Assembly: GCA_937926185.1 (NCBI GenBank)
Contig: CALEYM010000771.1
Span: 1 to 8,657 of the forward strand
Origin: an uncultured Bacteroidota bacterium
GTDB taxonomy: Bacteria; Bacteroidota; Bacteroidia; Chitinophagales; Saprospiraceae
Reading direction: 5' to 3'
Length of the DNA: 8,657 nt
Both the position numbers and the translations under genes were made by a program. Shown here one piece after another: positions 1 through 6,030 of this stretch. Within the stretch, counting starts at the first letter, position 1, and each line of letters opens with the position of its first letter. The notes under the pieces were generated by a model, which was not told the origin of the DNA, searched no databases, and worked only from the letters and a program-made list of their open reading frames with translations.

Positions 1-1
1 A

Positions 2-292
2 AAACTCGGCAGAACTTTTCAACACGCGAAAGATAGCCGGGATTTTGAACGCATGCTGTTGCGGCATTTGTTGAAGCTGGCGGAAATACAAGTGCAAGAC
101 CTGGACGCCGCGAATGAACGAAAATTGAACGCGGCGCTGTTTAAGCAATTTCACGACGATTTGACGCAATATAAATCCGCGGCCCCGGCAAAACTCCAGA
201 TTGGTATGGAAGAGATCGCAATATGGGTCGAATCGAAGGTGCAGGGGAAATCGTTTCGGGACATCTTAAAGCAGAAGTGGGAAAAGCAATAG
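2..292 (+). CDS. Unrecognised protein, C-terminal fragment (5' end outside window)
   Basis: The reading frame is open from base 2 with no stop, so the ATG at 53 is probably an internal methionine and the gene most likely begins upstream of the window. About 96 residues are visible, ending in a TAG stop at 290-292. The sequence is charged and looks almost entirely alpha-helical (leucine-rich helix around the Met encoded at 53, then FKQFHDDL and ILKQKWEKQ at the end). There is no signal peptide, membrane segment or family motif that I recognise. It could be the helical tail of a cytoplasmic protein; no function is proposed. It points towards the minus-strand caspase gene, with only 10 GC-rich bases (293-302) between the two stop codons, so it is not part of that transcription unit. 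If the gene does start at 53, the product would be 79 aa. Confidence 0.6.
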   Translation, partial: KLGRTFQHAKDSRDFERMLLRHLLKLAEIQVQDLDAANERKLNAALFKQFHDDLTQYKSAAPAKLQIGMEEIAIWVESKVQGKSFRDILKQKWEKQ

Positions 293-302
293 GCGCCGCG
301 GC

Positions 303-1244
303 CTAAATCCGCTTCTTATGCACCAGCCGCCAATAGTGCGCGCCCAGCGCGGTCAGGCGGCAGGATTTGCTGTTTTGCGCGGCGAAATACATGTGTTCCT
401 CGCCGATGGGCACTACCAGGCCTACCCGGTTGTACTTCTGGAGGTTTTTAAATATGGCCACGTGGTCCGGGTTGGCCACGCCCTTGTTCATGAATTCGTA
501 GGAGGGGGCCAGCGGGAATTCGTAGTCGGGCGTGGGGAAGTACACGGTTATTTGTTTCAGATCATTCAGCGGCACGGCCGGCTTGTCGGTGCGCAGGGTG
601 ATAAAGCGGCTGACGTTGGTTTTAAACACCGGTCGTTGATCCCAGGGGCCGAGGGCCTGGTCGATGTAGGCGTACACGCTGCCGGGGGTGATCTGGCCCA
701 GCAAATCGGCCGCCCCGCCCCGCAGGGCGTCGATCAGCAGGTTGGTGAACACGCCGCGCCCGTTGACCTCGATAGACTCCTCGCTGCCCCTGCTCGCGGT
801 CAGAATGGTCATGCCTTCGCCGATGTGCGCCGTAGCCCCGCCCAACAGCTGTGGAGCGCCGAAAGCCCCGGAGTGGCAACAATCGAGGATGATGATCTTG
901 TTCCGGATTTTTGATCTGGAAGCCAGTACGAGGATTTCGTCCATCGAAACCCCCTCGTCGTTTTTGCGATGATCGGGCGTGACGATATAAGCGCCGGTTT
1001 CGTTCTGGAGCCCATGCCCGGAGAAGTAGAACAGGGCGGTGTCCATCTCACGTTCGAACAGTTCCGCGATCAGTTCTTTTAAACCGGCCTGCGAGGCGAC
1101 GTTCATGGCCTTGCGCACGGTGAAATTGGCCGAGCCGTCGGCGTTCGATTCCAGGATTTTTGCAAGTTCCGTGGCGTCGTTGACGCAGCCCCGGAGCGGG
1201 GAAGTGGGATATTGGTCGATTCCAACAGTGAGGGCGCCTTTCAT
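303..1244 (-). CDS. Short caspase-like (C14/metacaspase-fold) protease with winged-helix-like C-terminus
   Basis: Predicted cysteine protease of clan CD, 313 aa. It opens with MKGALTVGIDQYP, the typical first beta strand of bacterial caspase-like domains. The catalytic pair is visible: His77 in YFSGHG and Cys123 in DCCHSG. Asp121, two residues before the Cys, matches the acidic S1-pocket position of metacaspases, which suggests cleavage after Arg/Lys (family inference). The protease domain runs to about residue 218. A separate C-terminal region (~230-313) contains YNRVGLVVP and CRLTALGAHYWRL and looks like a winged helix, perhaps for binding DNA, a partner or a regulator. There is no signal peptide, so it is probably cytoplasmic. 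I chose the ATG at 1244 because the fold starts there and a Bacteroidota-type promoter lies just upstream. A GTG at 1328 in the same frame would add 28 residues with a hydrophobic stretch and overlap the upstream stop codon. Last gene of the minus-strand block. Confidence 0.85.
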   Translation of the reverse strand: MKGALTVGIDQYPTSPLRGCVNDATELAKILESNADGSANFTVRKAMNVASQAGLKELIAELFEREMDTALFYFSGHGLQNETGAYIVTPDHRKNDEGVSMDEILVLASRSKIRNKIIILDCCHSGAFGAPQLLGGATAHIGEGMTILTASRGSEESIEVNGRGVFTNLLIDALRGGAADLLGQITPGSVYAYIDQALGPWDQRPVFKTNVSRFITLRTDKPAVPLNDLKQITVYFPTPDYEFPLAPSYEFMNKGVANPDHVAIFKNLQKYNRVGLVVPIGEEHMYFAAQNSKSCRLTALGAHYWRLVHKKRI

Positions 1245-1283
1245 GAGCGGGTGTTTTATTGGATGGGAGGGTGGGAAGCGGTG

Positions 1284-1315
1284 CAATATTAGGATTAATA
1301 GATATGTAATCCAAA
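1284..1315 (-). promoter_or_regulatory. Candidate Bacteroidota-type promoter for the caspase gene
   Basis: On the minus strand a TTTG (-33 type element, 1312-1315) is followed after 20 bp by TAATATTG (1284-1291), one mismatch from the Bacteroidota -7 consensus TAnnTTTG. The spacing fits the known architecture. A start roughly 6-7 bp downstream would give a leader of about 30 nt before the ATG at 1244. It lies in the 80 bp between the papain-like gene and the caspase ATG. Short AT-rich matches arise by chance, so this is a candidate only. Confidence 0.4.
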
Positions 1316-1324
1316 TCCCCCCTC

Positions 1325-2776
1325 TCACTCCACCCTTACCCTCACCACCACCGGCACCGCCTTCCCCTTCCGCATATACGCTGAAAAACCCGCCATGTCC
1401 GTCATATACTCCACTTCCCGTTGCGGCACCAGATCGTTGCCGAAGGCGCTGTACAGATTTTTCAGGAAATCGCCGGGGGGCAGTTTCTGCAGGTCTTGCA
1501 GTTGTTTGTTGAGGCGTTCGAGGGGTTGGCGGGCGACGAGGATGCAGATATGGTCGGCGCCCTTGGACTCGAAGATGAGCGCGCCGTTTTCGGCGGGCAC
1601 GGCCAGATTTATTTCGGGAAAAGCGATGATGGCGCTTTCATTTTTACCGGAGAATTGCGCGTCGAGGTTGCCGTCGCGGGGCCAGTGTATTTTAATTTTT
1701 CGGCTGGCGTCGTAGGAAAAAGCGTAGAGATAGGCGTCTTCGGTGATGTATGGGAAAAACAGTTGCGACATGTAGTTGCGCGGGACGGCGCCTCGTTTCA
1801 GTTCGTAGTATTTGCCGTTGAATAACAGTTCTTCGTCTTCGAAGCTCCAGTTGTCGTCGGCGTCGTAAATGGGCGCGCGCAGTTGCATGCGGGCGTTGTA
1901 GGGCCGGTTTTGGTCGGGGTCGTCGTAGGGGATGAACTGGAAGCCGTAGCAGCAGAAGCGGGCGAAGTCGTTGTATTTTACCCAGATGAAGCCGCCGTTG
2001 CCCCAGACCGGACCCCAGCTGTTCAGGACTTCGAAGGCTTCCTTGCCGTCGTCGTAGCCCACCACCACCATGGCGTGCGCGCCGAGGAAGGTGGTGTCGC
2101 CGGTGTCGGGGCGCCAGAACTGGTCGCCGCGGCGGATTTGCTGGAAGTTGTTGCGCAGCAGCATGCCGATGATCACGGGTTTCTTTTGGGCGAGGCTGAG
2201 TTTGGTTTTTTCAATTTTGATACGTGCGGGGTCGTCGGTAGAGAACAGCGTGACGTAGTCTTTGATGCGGTTGGCGGTGGCTTTGCGCAGTTCGGCTTCG
2301 TTGGGTTGTTTGTCGCAGTTGTTTTTGATCCGGTCAAATTCTTTGGAGCGCAGGTTGCCTTTGTTGCGCAGCAGGGCCGCGGCTTTGGCGATGTCGGCAC
2401 CGGCGTCGCAGCTGCCGGCTTTTACCTGGTTGTACACGAACAGGGCAGAGTAGGCGCTCGAGGTGATGGTATCGGCATGGCCGTTCCATTTTTGCCGGAT
2501 GGATTCGAGGATGGTCATGGCGCCATAGCCCGCGGCCCAGCCGGTGCAGGAGCTGATGGCGCCCTGGTGTTGCGGGGTGGGGCAGTAGGGGCGCAGATCG
2601 ATCTTGGGTTTGTCTTTCAGCAGGTCGTTTTCCGACTTGCTGCCGTCGCCGTATACCGGCTGGCGCGGCAGTTTGTTGTAGGCTTCGTCGTCGAGCAGCA
2701 GACCCTGAGCCGACAGGGTTGCCGGGAAGAGCAGGAATATGATCCAGCGGCTCCATTGCACATTTAAGCGGCGCAT
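1325..2776 (-). CDS. Secreted papain-like (C1A) cysteine protease with DUF4384-like C-terminal region
   Basis: Predicted exported endopeptidase, 483 aa. Residues 1-24 form a signal peptide (basic start, hydrophobic WIIFLLFPATL, cleavage near SAQG) with no lipobox, so it should reach the periplasm or beyond. The papain domain covers roughly 58-285 with every expected catalytic element: oxyanion Gln71 and nucleophile Cys77 (QGAISSC, the same six-residue spacing as papain QGSCGSC), His234 (GAHAMVVVGYDD) and Asn252 in NSWGPVWGNGG. There is no long inhibitory propeptide; only about 35 residues separate the signal peptide from the protease domain. Residues ~310-420 (DAYLYAFSYD, then a run of short strands ending ICILVARQPLE) resemble DUF4384, a domain usually attached to bacterial caspase-like or kinase-type proteins. 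The remaining ~60 residues are unassigned. The start lies 7 bp after the stop of the small secreted-protein gene, so the two are probably co-transcribed. Confidence 0.88.
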   Translation of the reverse strand: MRRLNVQWSRWIIFLLFPATLSAQGLLLDDEAYNKLPRQPVYGDGSKSENDLLKDKPKIDLRPYCPTPQHQGAISSCTGWAAGYGAMTILESIRQKWNGHADTITSSAYSALFVYNQVKAGSCDAGADIAKAAALLRNKGNLRSKEFDRIKNNCDKQPNEAELRKATANRIKDYVTLFSTDDPARIKIEKTKLSLAQKKPVIIGMLLRNNFQQIRRGDQFWRPDTGDTTFLGAHAMVVVGYDDGKEAFEVLNSWGPVWGNGGFIWVKYNDFARFCCYGFQFIPYDDPDQNRPYNARMQLRAPIYDADDNWSFEDEELLFNGKYYELKRGAVPRNYMSQLFFPYITEDAYLYAFSYDASRKIKIHWPRDGNLDAQFSGKNESAIIAFPEINLAVPAENGALIFESKGADHICILVARQPLERLNKQLQDLQKLPPGDFLKNLYSAFGNDLVPQREVEYMTDMAGFSAYMRKGKAVPVVVRVRVE

Positions 2777-2783
2777 TTTTGGC

Positions 2784-3380
2784 TTAGTTTATTTCATCCC
2801 AGGAGTGAAAACGGTAGGGCTGCACTAAGTACTGCTCGAACATGGCGTCGTTGTATTTTTTGACTTCCGCCTTTATTTTCTGGAACAGTTCGAAGGCCAG
2901 TTTGCCGTATTTGATGATCTCCGGCAGCAACAGCAGCAGTGGCGTGCCCGTTATCCGGCCGTTGGTCACTTCCGTGACGGTTTTTTGATAATTGTTGGAA
3001 TAGAATGTTTTGGCGCCGTTCAATACGTTTTCTATCTCTAAGGAGTAGTTGTCGGAATATTGCAGGATAAATTTTCGTTTCTTTTTATCCAGCAGGTCTT
3101 CTTTGATCTTATACAATACCTGGTTGAAATTATTGGCCGAGGCATTGTAGGCATCCATGACTTTTTCCACGTCTTCCTCGGAAAATTCTTCCACGGCAGC
3201 CAGTTGTTTGAAGTCGCGCACCGATTGTTCGGCCTTGGTGCGGGCTTCTTCGAATTTGGTGATAAAATCGGAGTTCAGGAAACAATTTAAACCCCAGTAG
3301 GGGGAGGTGCCGGGGCATTGGGCCTGTATTTGTCCCGGAAGCACTATTAAAGCAAAAAATGCGATCACAAATACTCTCAT
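2784..3380 (-). CDS. Small secreted helical protein of unknown function
   Basis: 198 aa, not recognised. It has a clear signal peptide (MRVFVIAFFALIVLPGQIQAQ) with likely cleavage after QIQA. The Cys just after the cleavage site lacks a proper lipobox (QAQC), so a soluble secreted product is more likely than a lipoprotein. Two further features are visible: a second Cys near residue 33 that could pair with it, and a long charged alpha-helical middle (about 37-130, rich in Lys/Glu/Asp), followed by a short hydrophobic LLLLLPEIIKYG segment around residue 150 and a final helix. The ATG follows the AT-rich end of the hairpin-containing gap. It sits 7 bp upstream of the papain-like protease gene, a spacing that suggests translational coupling and a shared role. 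A role as inhibitor, propeptide-like chaperone or substrate of that protease would fit the position, but nothing in the sequence proves it. Confidence 0.75.
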   Translation of the reverse strand: MRVFVIAFFALIVLPGQIQAQCPGTSPYWGLNCFLNSDFITKFEEARTKAEQSVRDFKQLAAVEEFSEEDVEKVMDAYNASANNFNQVLYKIKEDLLDKKKRKFILQYSDNYSLEIENVLNGAKTFYSNNYQKTVTEVTNGRITGTPLLLLLPEIIKYGKLAFELFQKIKAEVKKYNDAMFEQYLVQPYRFHSWDEIN

Positions 3381-3452
3381 AATATATCAGGTTAAGTAAT
3401 AATATAAGCAACGCCGGCGACCCAGAAGGGGGCATAAGTGTCGGTATCTGCA

Positions 3453-3467
3453 GACCCCGAAGGGGTC
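3453..3467. repeat. Mini-palindrome, GACCCC-GAA-GGGGTC
   Basis: A perfect 6 bp stem with a GAA loop, followed directly by GAATGTGAATAG. A near copy without the full stem (GACCCAGAAGGGG) starts at 3419, 34 bp to the left. The layout (GC stem, then GAA, then an AT-rich tail ending TAG) parallels the units at 8508-8533 and marks both as one family of dispersed intergenic repeats. Confidence 0.65.
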
Positions 3468-3479
3468 GAATGTGAATAG

Positions 3480-3498
3480 CCCGGCATAAAATGCCGGG
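3480..3498. repeat. Hairpin, CCCGGCAT stem with AAA loop
   Basis: Perfect 8 bp inverted repeat with a three-base AAA loop, extendable by a G-T and an A-T pair on the outside. It lies 12 bp from the GACCCC-GAA-GGGGTC unit and is probably part of the same composite repeat. No T-run follows on either strand, so a simple intrinsic terminator is not obvious. Confidence 0.65.
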
Positions 3499-3523
3499 TT
3501 TAGATGCGGAACGACGACGCACA

Positions 3524-3558
3524 ACCGCGATACAGCCGAGGCTCGGCAGTATCGCGGT
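3524..3558 (-). terminator. 35-base near-perfect palindrome after the Ig-like/TM gene; possible terminator
   Basis: The arms ACCGCGATAC / GTATCGCGGT (10 bp) and GCCGAG / CTCGGC (6 bp) are symmetrical about base 3541, interrupted by one A-A mismatch. It begins 21 bp beyond the stop codon at 3580 of the upstream gene, the usual place for a 3' stem-loop. There is no U-tract, so it may instead be an RNA-stabilising hairpin or a component of the neighbouring repeat element. The structure is certain; the function is not. Confidence 0.45.
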
Positions 3559-3579
3559 CTGGTTCAGCATGTCAAAAAC

Positions 3580-4344
3580 TTAAAAACGATACACCAGCGC
3601 CACGCCCGGCCCCGGTACCTGGCCCCCGCCAAAAATAGCCGGTTGCAGTTTCCAGTTGGGCACGTAGCCGGTTTTGCCGCCGCAGGTTCTGTTGTAATTT
3701 TTTATTTTGATGAGCCGGGTGACGAAAATAACCCCGCCAGCCACCAGCACGGCGCCGCCGGCGGCCATCAGCCCGGTACCCTGTTTGTGTTTTTTATTGG
3801 CTTCGCTGTAGTGTTCCTCGCGGGACATTTCAGCATACACCGGATCATTGGGGTCGAGCGTGGCTTTGTACACGTCGTACAGTTCTTTAGAGCTGTTTTC
3901 GATGCTCAGGCCGCCGACGATCAGTCCGATGCCCGACAAGCCCACGCCGCCCAAGCCTGCGTAAGTGGGCGTGACGGTCATGGGGCAGGGGGCGCTGAAT
4001 CCGTTGCCATTCGGTTTAGGTTTGGTGTCGGTAGTGACTTCGATTTTCAGTTCTCCGGGCAACAGCTCGGTGACGTCGGTATGCACGTCCCAGACGATTT
4101 TTTTGCCCAGGCCGGGCAGCACCTGCGGACCTACGTCGCCCGACAAACCTTTGGCGTTGACGACTTCGCCGGCCATGGTGATCCGAACCTGGATGTTATA
4201 GTACTGGGCGCCGCGATCCAGGTTGTAGGTGATGGTCACTTTATCCTGTTCGTCGTTCACCCTTGTGGTTACGTTGGATATCTGGGCCGTAAGGGGGAGC
4301 GCAAAAATTGCAGCAAGCAGTGTGGCGATCAGTATTTGTTTCAT
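3580..4344 (-). CDS. Exported protein with Ig-like domain and two glycine-rich hydrophobic segments
   Basis: 254 aa. Residues 1-20 form a signal peptide (MKQILIATLLAAIFALPLTAQ). Residues ~22-105 make a beta-rich, Ig-like domain with the pattern VTITYNL... LSGDVG.QVLPGLGKKIVWDV. I recognise this from many Bacteroidota envelope proteins, where it often accompanies formylglycine-type (SUMF1-like) domains; none is present here. Two hydrophobic glycine-rich stretches (about 126-147 and 190-212) could be membrane helices, separated by a charged, Tyr-rich segment (YDVYKATLDPNDPVYAEM). The C-terminus ends in Phe after VALVYR, reminiscent of an outer-membrane-facing strand, though the protein is too small for a known porin. 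The gene starts 30 bp after the lipoprotein-caspase stop codon, so the two are probably in one transcript. A plausible role is a membrane partner of that caspase. Family identity is moderate and function unknown. Confidence 0.75.
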   Translation of the reverse strand: MKQILIATLLAAIFALPLTAQISNVTTRVNDEQDKVTITYNLDRGAQYYNIQVRITMAGEVVNAKGLSGDVGPQVLPGLGKKIVWDVHTDVTELLPGELKIEVTTDTKPKPNGNGFSAPCPMTVTPTYAGLGGVGLSGIGLIVGGLSIENSSKELYDVYKATLDPNDPVYAEMSREEHYSEANKKHKQGTGLMAAGGAVLVAGGVIFVTRLIKIKNYNRTCGGKTGYVPNWKLQPAIFGGGQVPGPGVALVYRF

Positions 4345-4374
4345 AAGGAAGCAGTTGAAAGATGATTGGGCGTG

Positions 4375-5982
4375 TTATTTTTTTATAACGTAGATAGAAA
4401 TGTTGCCAAGTTCGTTTTTGGATACCGTGGGGTGCTGGGGTTTTTGTTTTACCGTTTGTACCATCACCGGCACGGTTTGGGTGATGTAGGCTTGCAGTTC
4501 TTTCAGGGTGATGATGCCGTTGCCGTTGCCGAAGCCAGCGCCGTCGGCTTTCCCTTCCTTTAAGCCCTGGATGAGAGCTTCCGTGAACGCGCCGTTGGCC
4601 CAGTAGATGTCTTCGTGCGATTCTTCGTCGCCTGAGCTGGAGGAGAACACGGCAAAGCCATTCGGGGCGGCCTGCAGGTCCTTCAGGGCCTGGTTGATGT
4701 CGGCCACGTTGGCCCGGGCGCCGCCGCTGTGACAGGCATCTATGAAGATCAGTTTTTTGCAGGGCAGGTTATTCAGGTGCACCATCAGGTCGTTGGTGAA
4801 GGAGACGGAGGTGGTGGTAGGCCGCTGCGGGCTGTAATCGTCGCCCTGAATGCGGAAATCGCCGTTCGTGATGGTACCGTGGGAAGAGATGAACAGCATC
4901 ACGACGTCGTCTTCGACCACCGCGCCGGTTTTCAGTTTGTTTTTAATGGACTCGACCGAACCGCGAATCTCGTTCGTGGTGGCGGCTTTTCCGAGCAGTG
5001 TGTCGACGATGACTGAATTGTATATACCATACAAGTTTTTAGCCTGCGACATAAAAATGTTCGCGAAATCGCGCGCGTCTTTCACGGCGTATTTCAGGTT
5101 CAGTTGGGTGCCGATAGCCAGGATGTACAGATTGGGGCGGATCGGCGAATAGTTCACTTTCAGGGGTTGGGCGGACGAAGCGCCGCTTCTGGCGTTCACT
5201 TTCAGGCCGATTTCGTTGAACGGCACGTCGTCTTTCAGCGTAACCACGTCTTTGAAACTGTAGGTGCCGTTGTTGCCGCGCAGTTCGGCTGCCGGCGAGG
5301 GCGCCCGGTATACCTTGTTAACCAGAAGTTGTATGTCTTTTTTCTCGATTTGATCCGGGGTGGTGATAGTAAAGCGCACTTCCATTTCCCGGTTTTTGGT
5401 GGTGTACGGTTCGTTGGGTTTCAGGGCATAAGCGTCGGGCTGCACCCAGGTGACGCGCGTACTGGCGCTGGATACGGGAGCCGGGATCAGCCTGATGCCG
5501 GAAGCGTTCTTTTCCAGTTTACAATCGGCGACGTACTTGCGGTCGGAGGACAGGATCACGACCACCTGCACGTCGTTGGGGCCGTCGGCGACAGGCACCT
5601 GGGCGGTCAGGATCTGGTCTTTGAAGTCGGGCCGGCGCATCAGGCCTACTTCGCCGGCTTTATTGCCCGCCGGCTTGCCGTTTATCAGGATGTCGATCTG
5701 ATCCAGGTTGATCGGTGTGCTGGAATTGATGCGCAGTTTGATCTCCACTTTGCCACCCACTGATTTTACGCTCAGGTCGGCCGAATTGGGCGACAGCCAG
5801 TCGATGGTGACGGTGGGCGGTTCTTCGGGTTTGGGCGTCGTACCTCCCTTTTTGGGAATAATGATGACCGAGCTGGAGCTGCTGGGCGCGCCGGAAGCCG
5901 GGCCGGCGGCCGTGTTGGCAACCGGGATGGGTTTGCAGGCCCAAAGGCCGAGGAAAAACAAAGGAAATATGCGAAGCATCAT
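4375..5982 (-). CDS. Envelope lipoprotein with two Ig-like regions and C-terminal caspase-like (C14) protease
   Basis: 535 aa. The N-terminus (hydrophobic IFPLFFLGLWAC) ends in a lipobox-like LWAC, making Cys16 the likely lipidated residue; Trp at -2 is unusual. A Ser/Pro/Gly-rich linker (~20-56) follows. Two beta-rich Ig-like segments lie at about 57-150 and 175-278. The caspase-like domain starts near 284 (LYILAIGTQLNLKYAVKDA) and has the catalytic pair His368 (FISSHG) and Cys417 (DACHSGG), with Asp415 at the acidic S1-pocket position. Near the end, GNGNGIITLKELQAYI (485-500) is the stretch that in many bacterial caspase-like proteins reads as a degenerate EF-hand-like loop and helix. The protein should be membrane-anchored outside the cytoplasm. 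ATG codons at 5982 and 5979 are equivalent starts. It lies 48 bp after the second propeller gene and 30 bp before the Ig-like/TM gene. Active-site residues appear intact, so I infer a working protease or a binding relative. Confidence 0.88.
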   Translation of the reverse strand: MMLRIFPLFFLGLWACKPIPVANTAAGPASGAPSSSSSVIIIPKKGGTTPKPEEPPTVTIDWLSPNSADLSVKSVGGKVEIKLRINSSTPINLDQIDILINGKPAGNKAGEVGLMRRPDFKDQILTAQVPVADGPNDVQVVVILSSDRKYVADCKLEKNASGIRLIPAPVSSASTRVTWVQPDAYALKPNEPYTTKNREMEVRFTITTPDQIEKKDIQLLVNKVYRAPSPAAELRGNNGTYSFKDVVTLKDDVPFNEIGLKVNARSGASSAQPLKVNYSPIRPNLYILAIGTQLNLKYAVKDARDFANIFMSQAKNLYGIYNSVIVDTLLGKAATTNEIRGSVESIKNKLKTGAVVEDDVVMLFISSHGTITNGDFRIQGDDYSPQRPTTTSVSFTNDLMVHLNNLPCKKLIFIDACHSGGARANVADINQALKDLQAAPNGFAVFSSSSGDEESHEDIYWANGAFTEALIQGLKEGKADGAGFGNGNGIITLKELQAYITQTVPVMVQTVKQKPQHPTVSKNELGNISIYVIKK

Positions 5983-6030
5983 GGCTGAACAATTAGTAAT
6001 GCTGGGGGTGTTTTATTATAGTCTCGAATG

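Larger units (their letters stand above)
3381..3579. other. Hairpin-rich intergenic region within the gene block
   Basis: This is the longest gene-free stretch between the minus-strand genes (199 bp). It holds, from left to right: an AT-rich segment upstream of the small secreted-protein gene (3381-3410), two related GC-rich units (GACCC.GAAGGGG at 3419-3431 and 3453-3465), an 8 bp stem (3480-3498) and a long palindrome (3524-3558). I found no convincing TTTG / TAnnTTTG promoter in it. It probably separates the upstream genes from the protease pair downstream. Confidence 0.7.

Noticed and set aside
293..302. Terminator between the two convergent genes
   Set aside because: Only 10 GC-rich bases separate the stop codons, with no stem-loop plus T-run that I can identify.
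318..914. 198-codon open frame on the + strand
   Set aside because: Antisense to the short caspase gene, including its catalytic Cys region; no motif of its own.
1883..2767. 294-codon open frame on the + strand
   Set aside because: It lies entirely antisense to the papain-like protease gene, whose catalytic motifs are intact. Its product is a low-complexity Val/Ala/Gly/Phe sequence typical of GC-rich antisense frames.
3130..3570. 146-codon minus-strand frame running out of the intergenic repeats
   Set aside because: Its N-terminal half is a translation of the hairpin repeats and its C-terminal half is another frame of the small secreted-protein gene. Arg/Pro/Ser-rich translations like this are a common artefact of such repeats.
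3643..4365. 240-codon open frame on the + strand
   Set aside because: Antisense to the Ig-like/TM gene, which has a clean signal peptide and recognisable domain. The + frame shows only compositional bias.
5104..5763. 219-codon open frame on the + strand
   Set aside because: Antisense to the Ig-like part of the lipoprotein caspase; no independent coding evidence.
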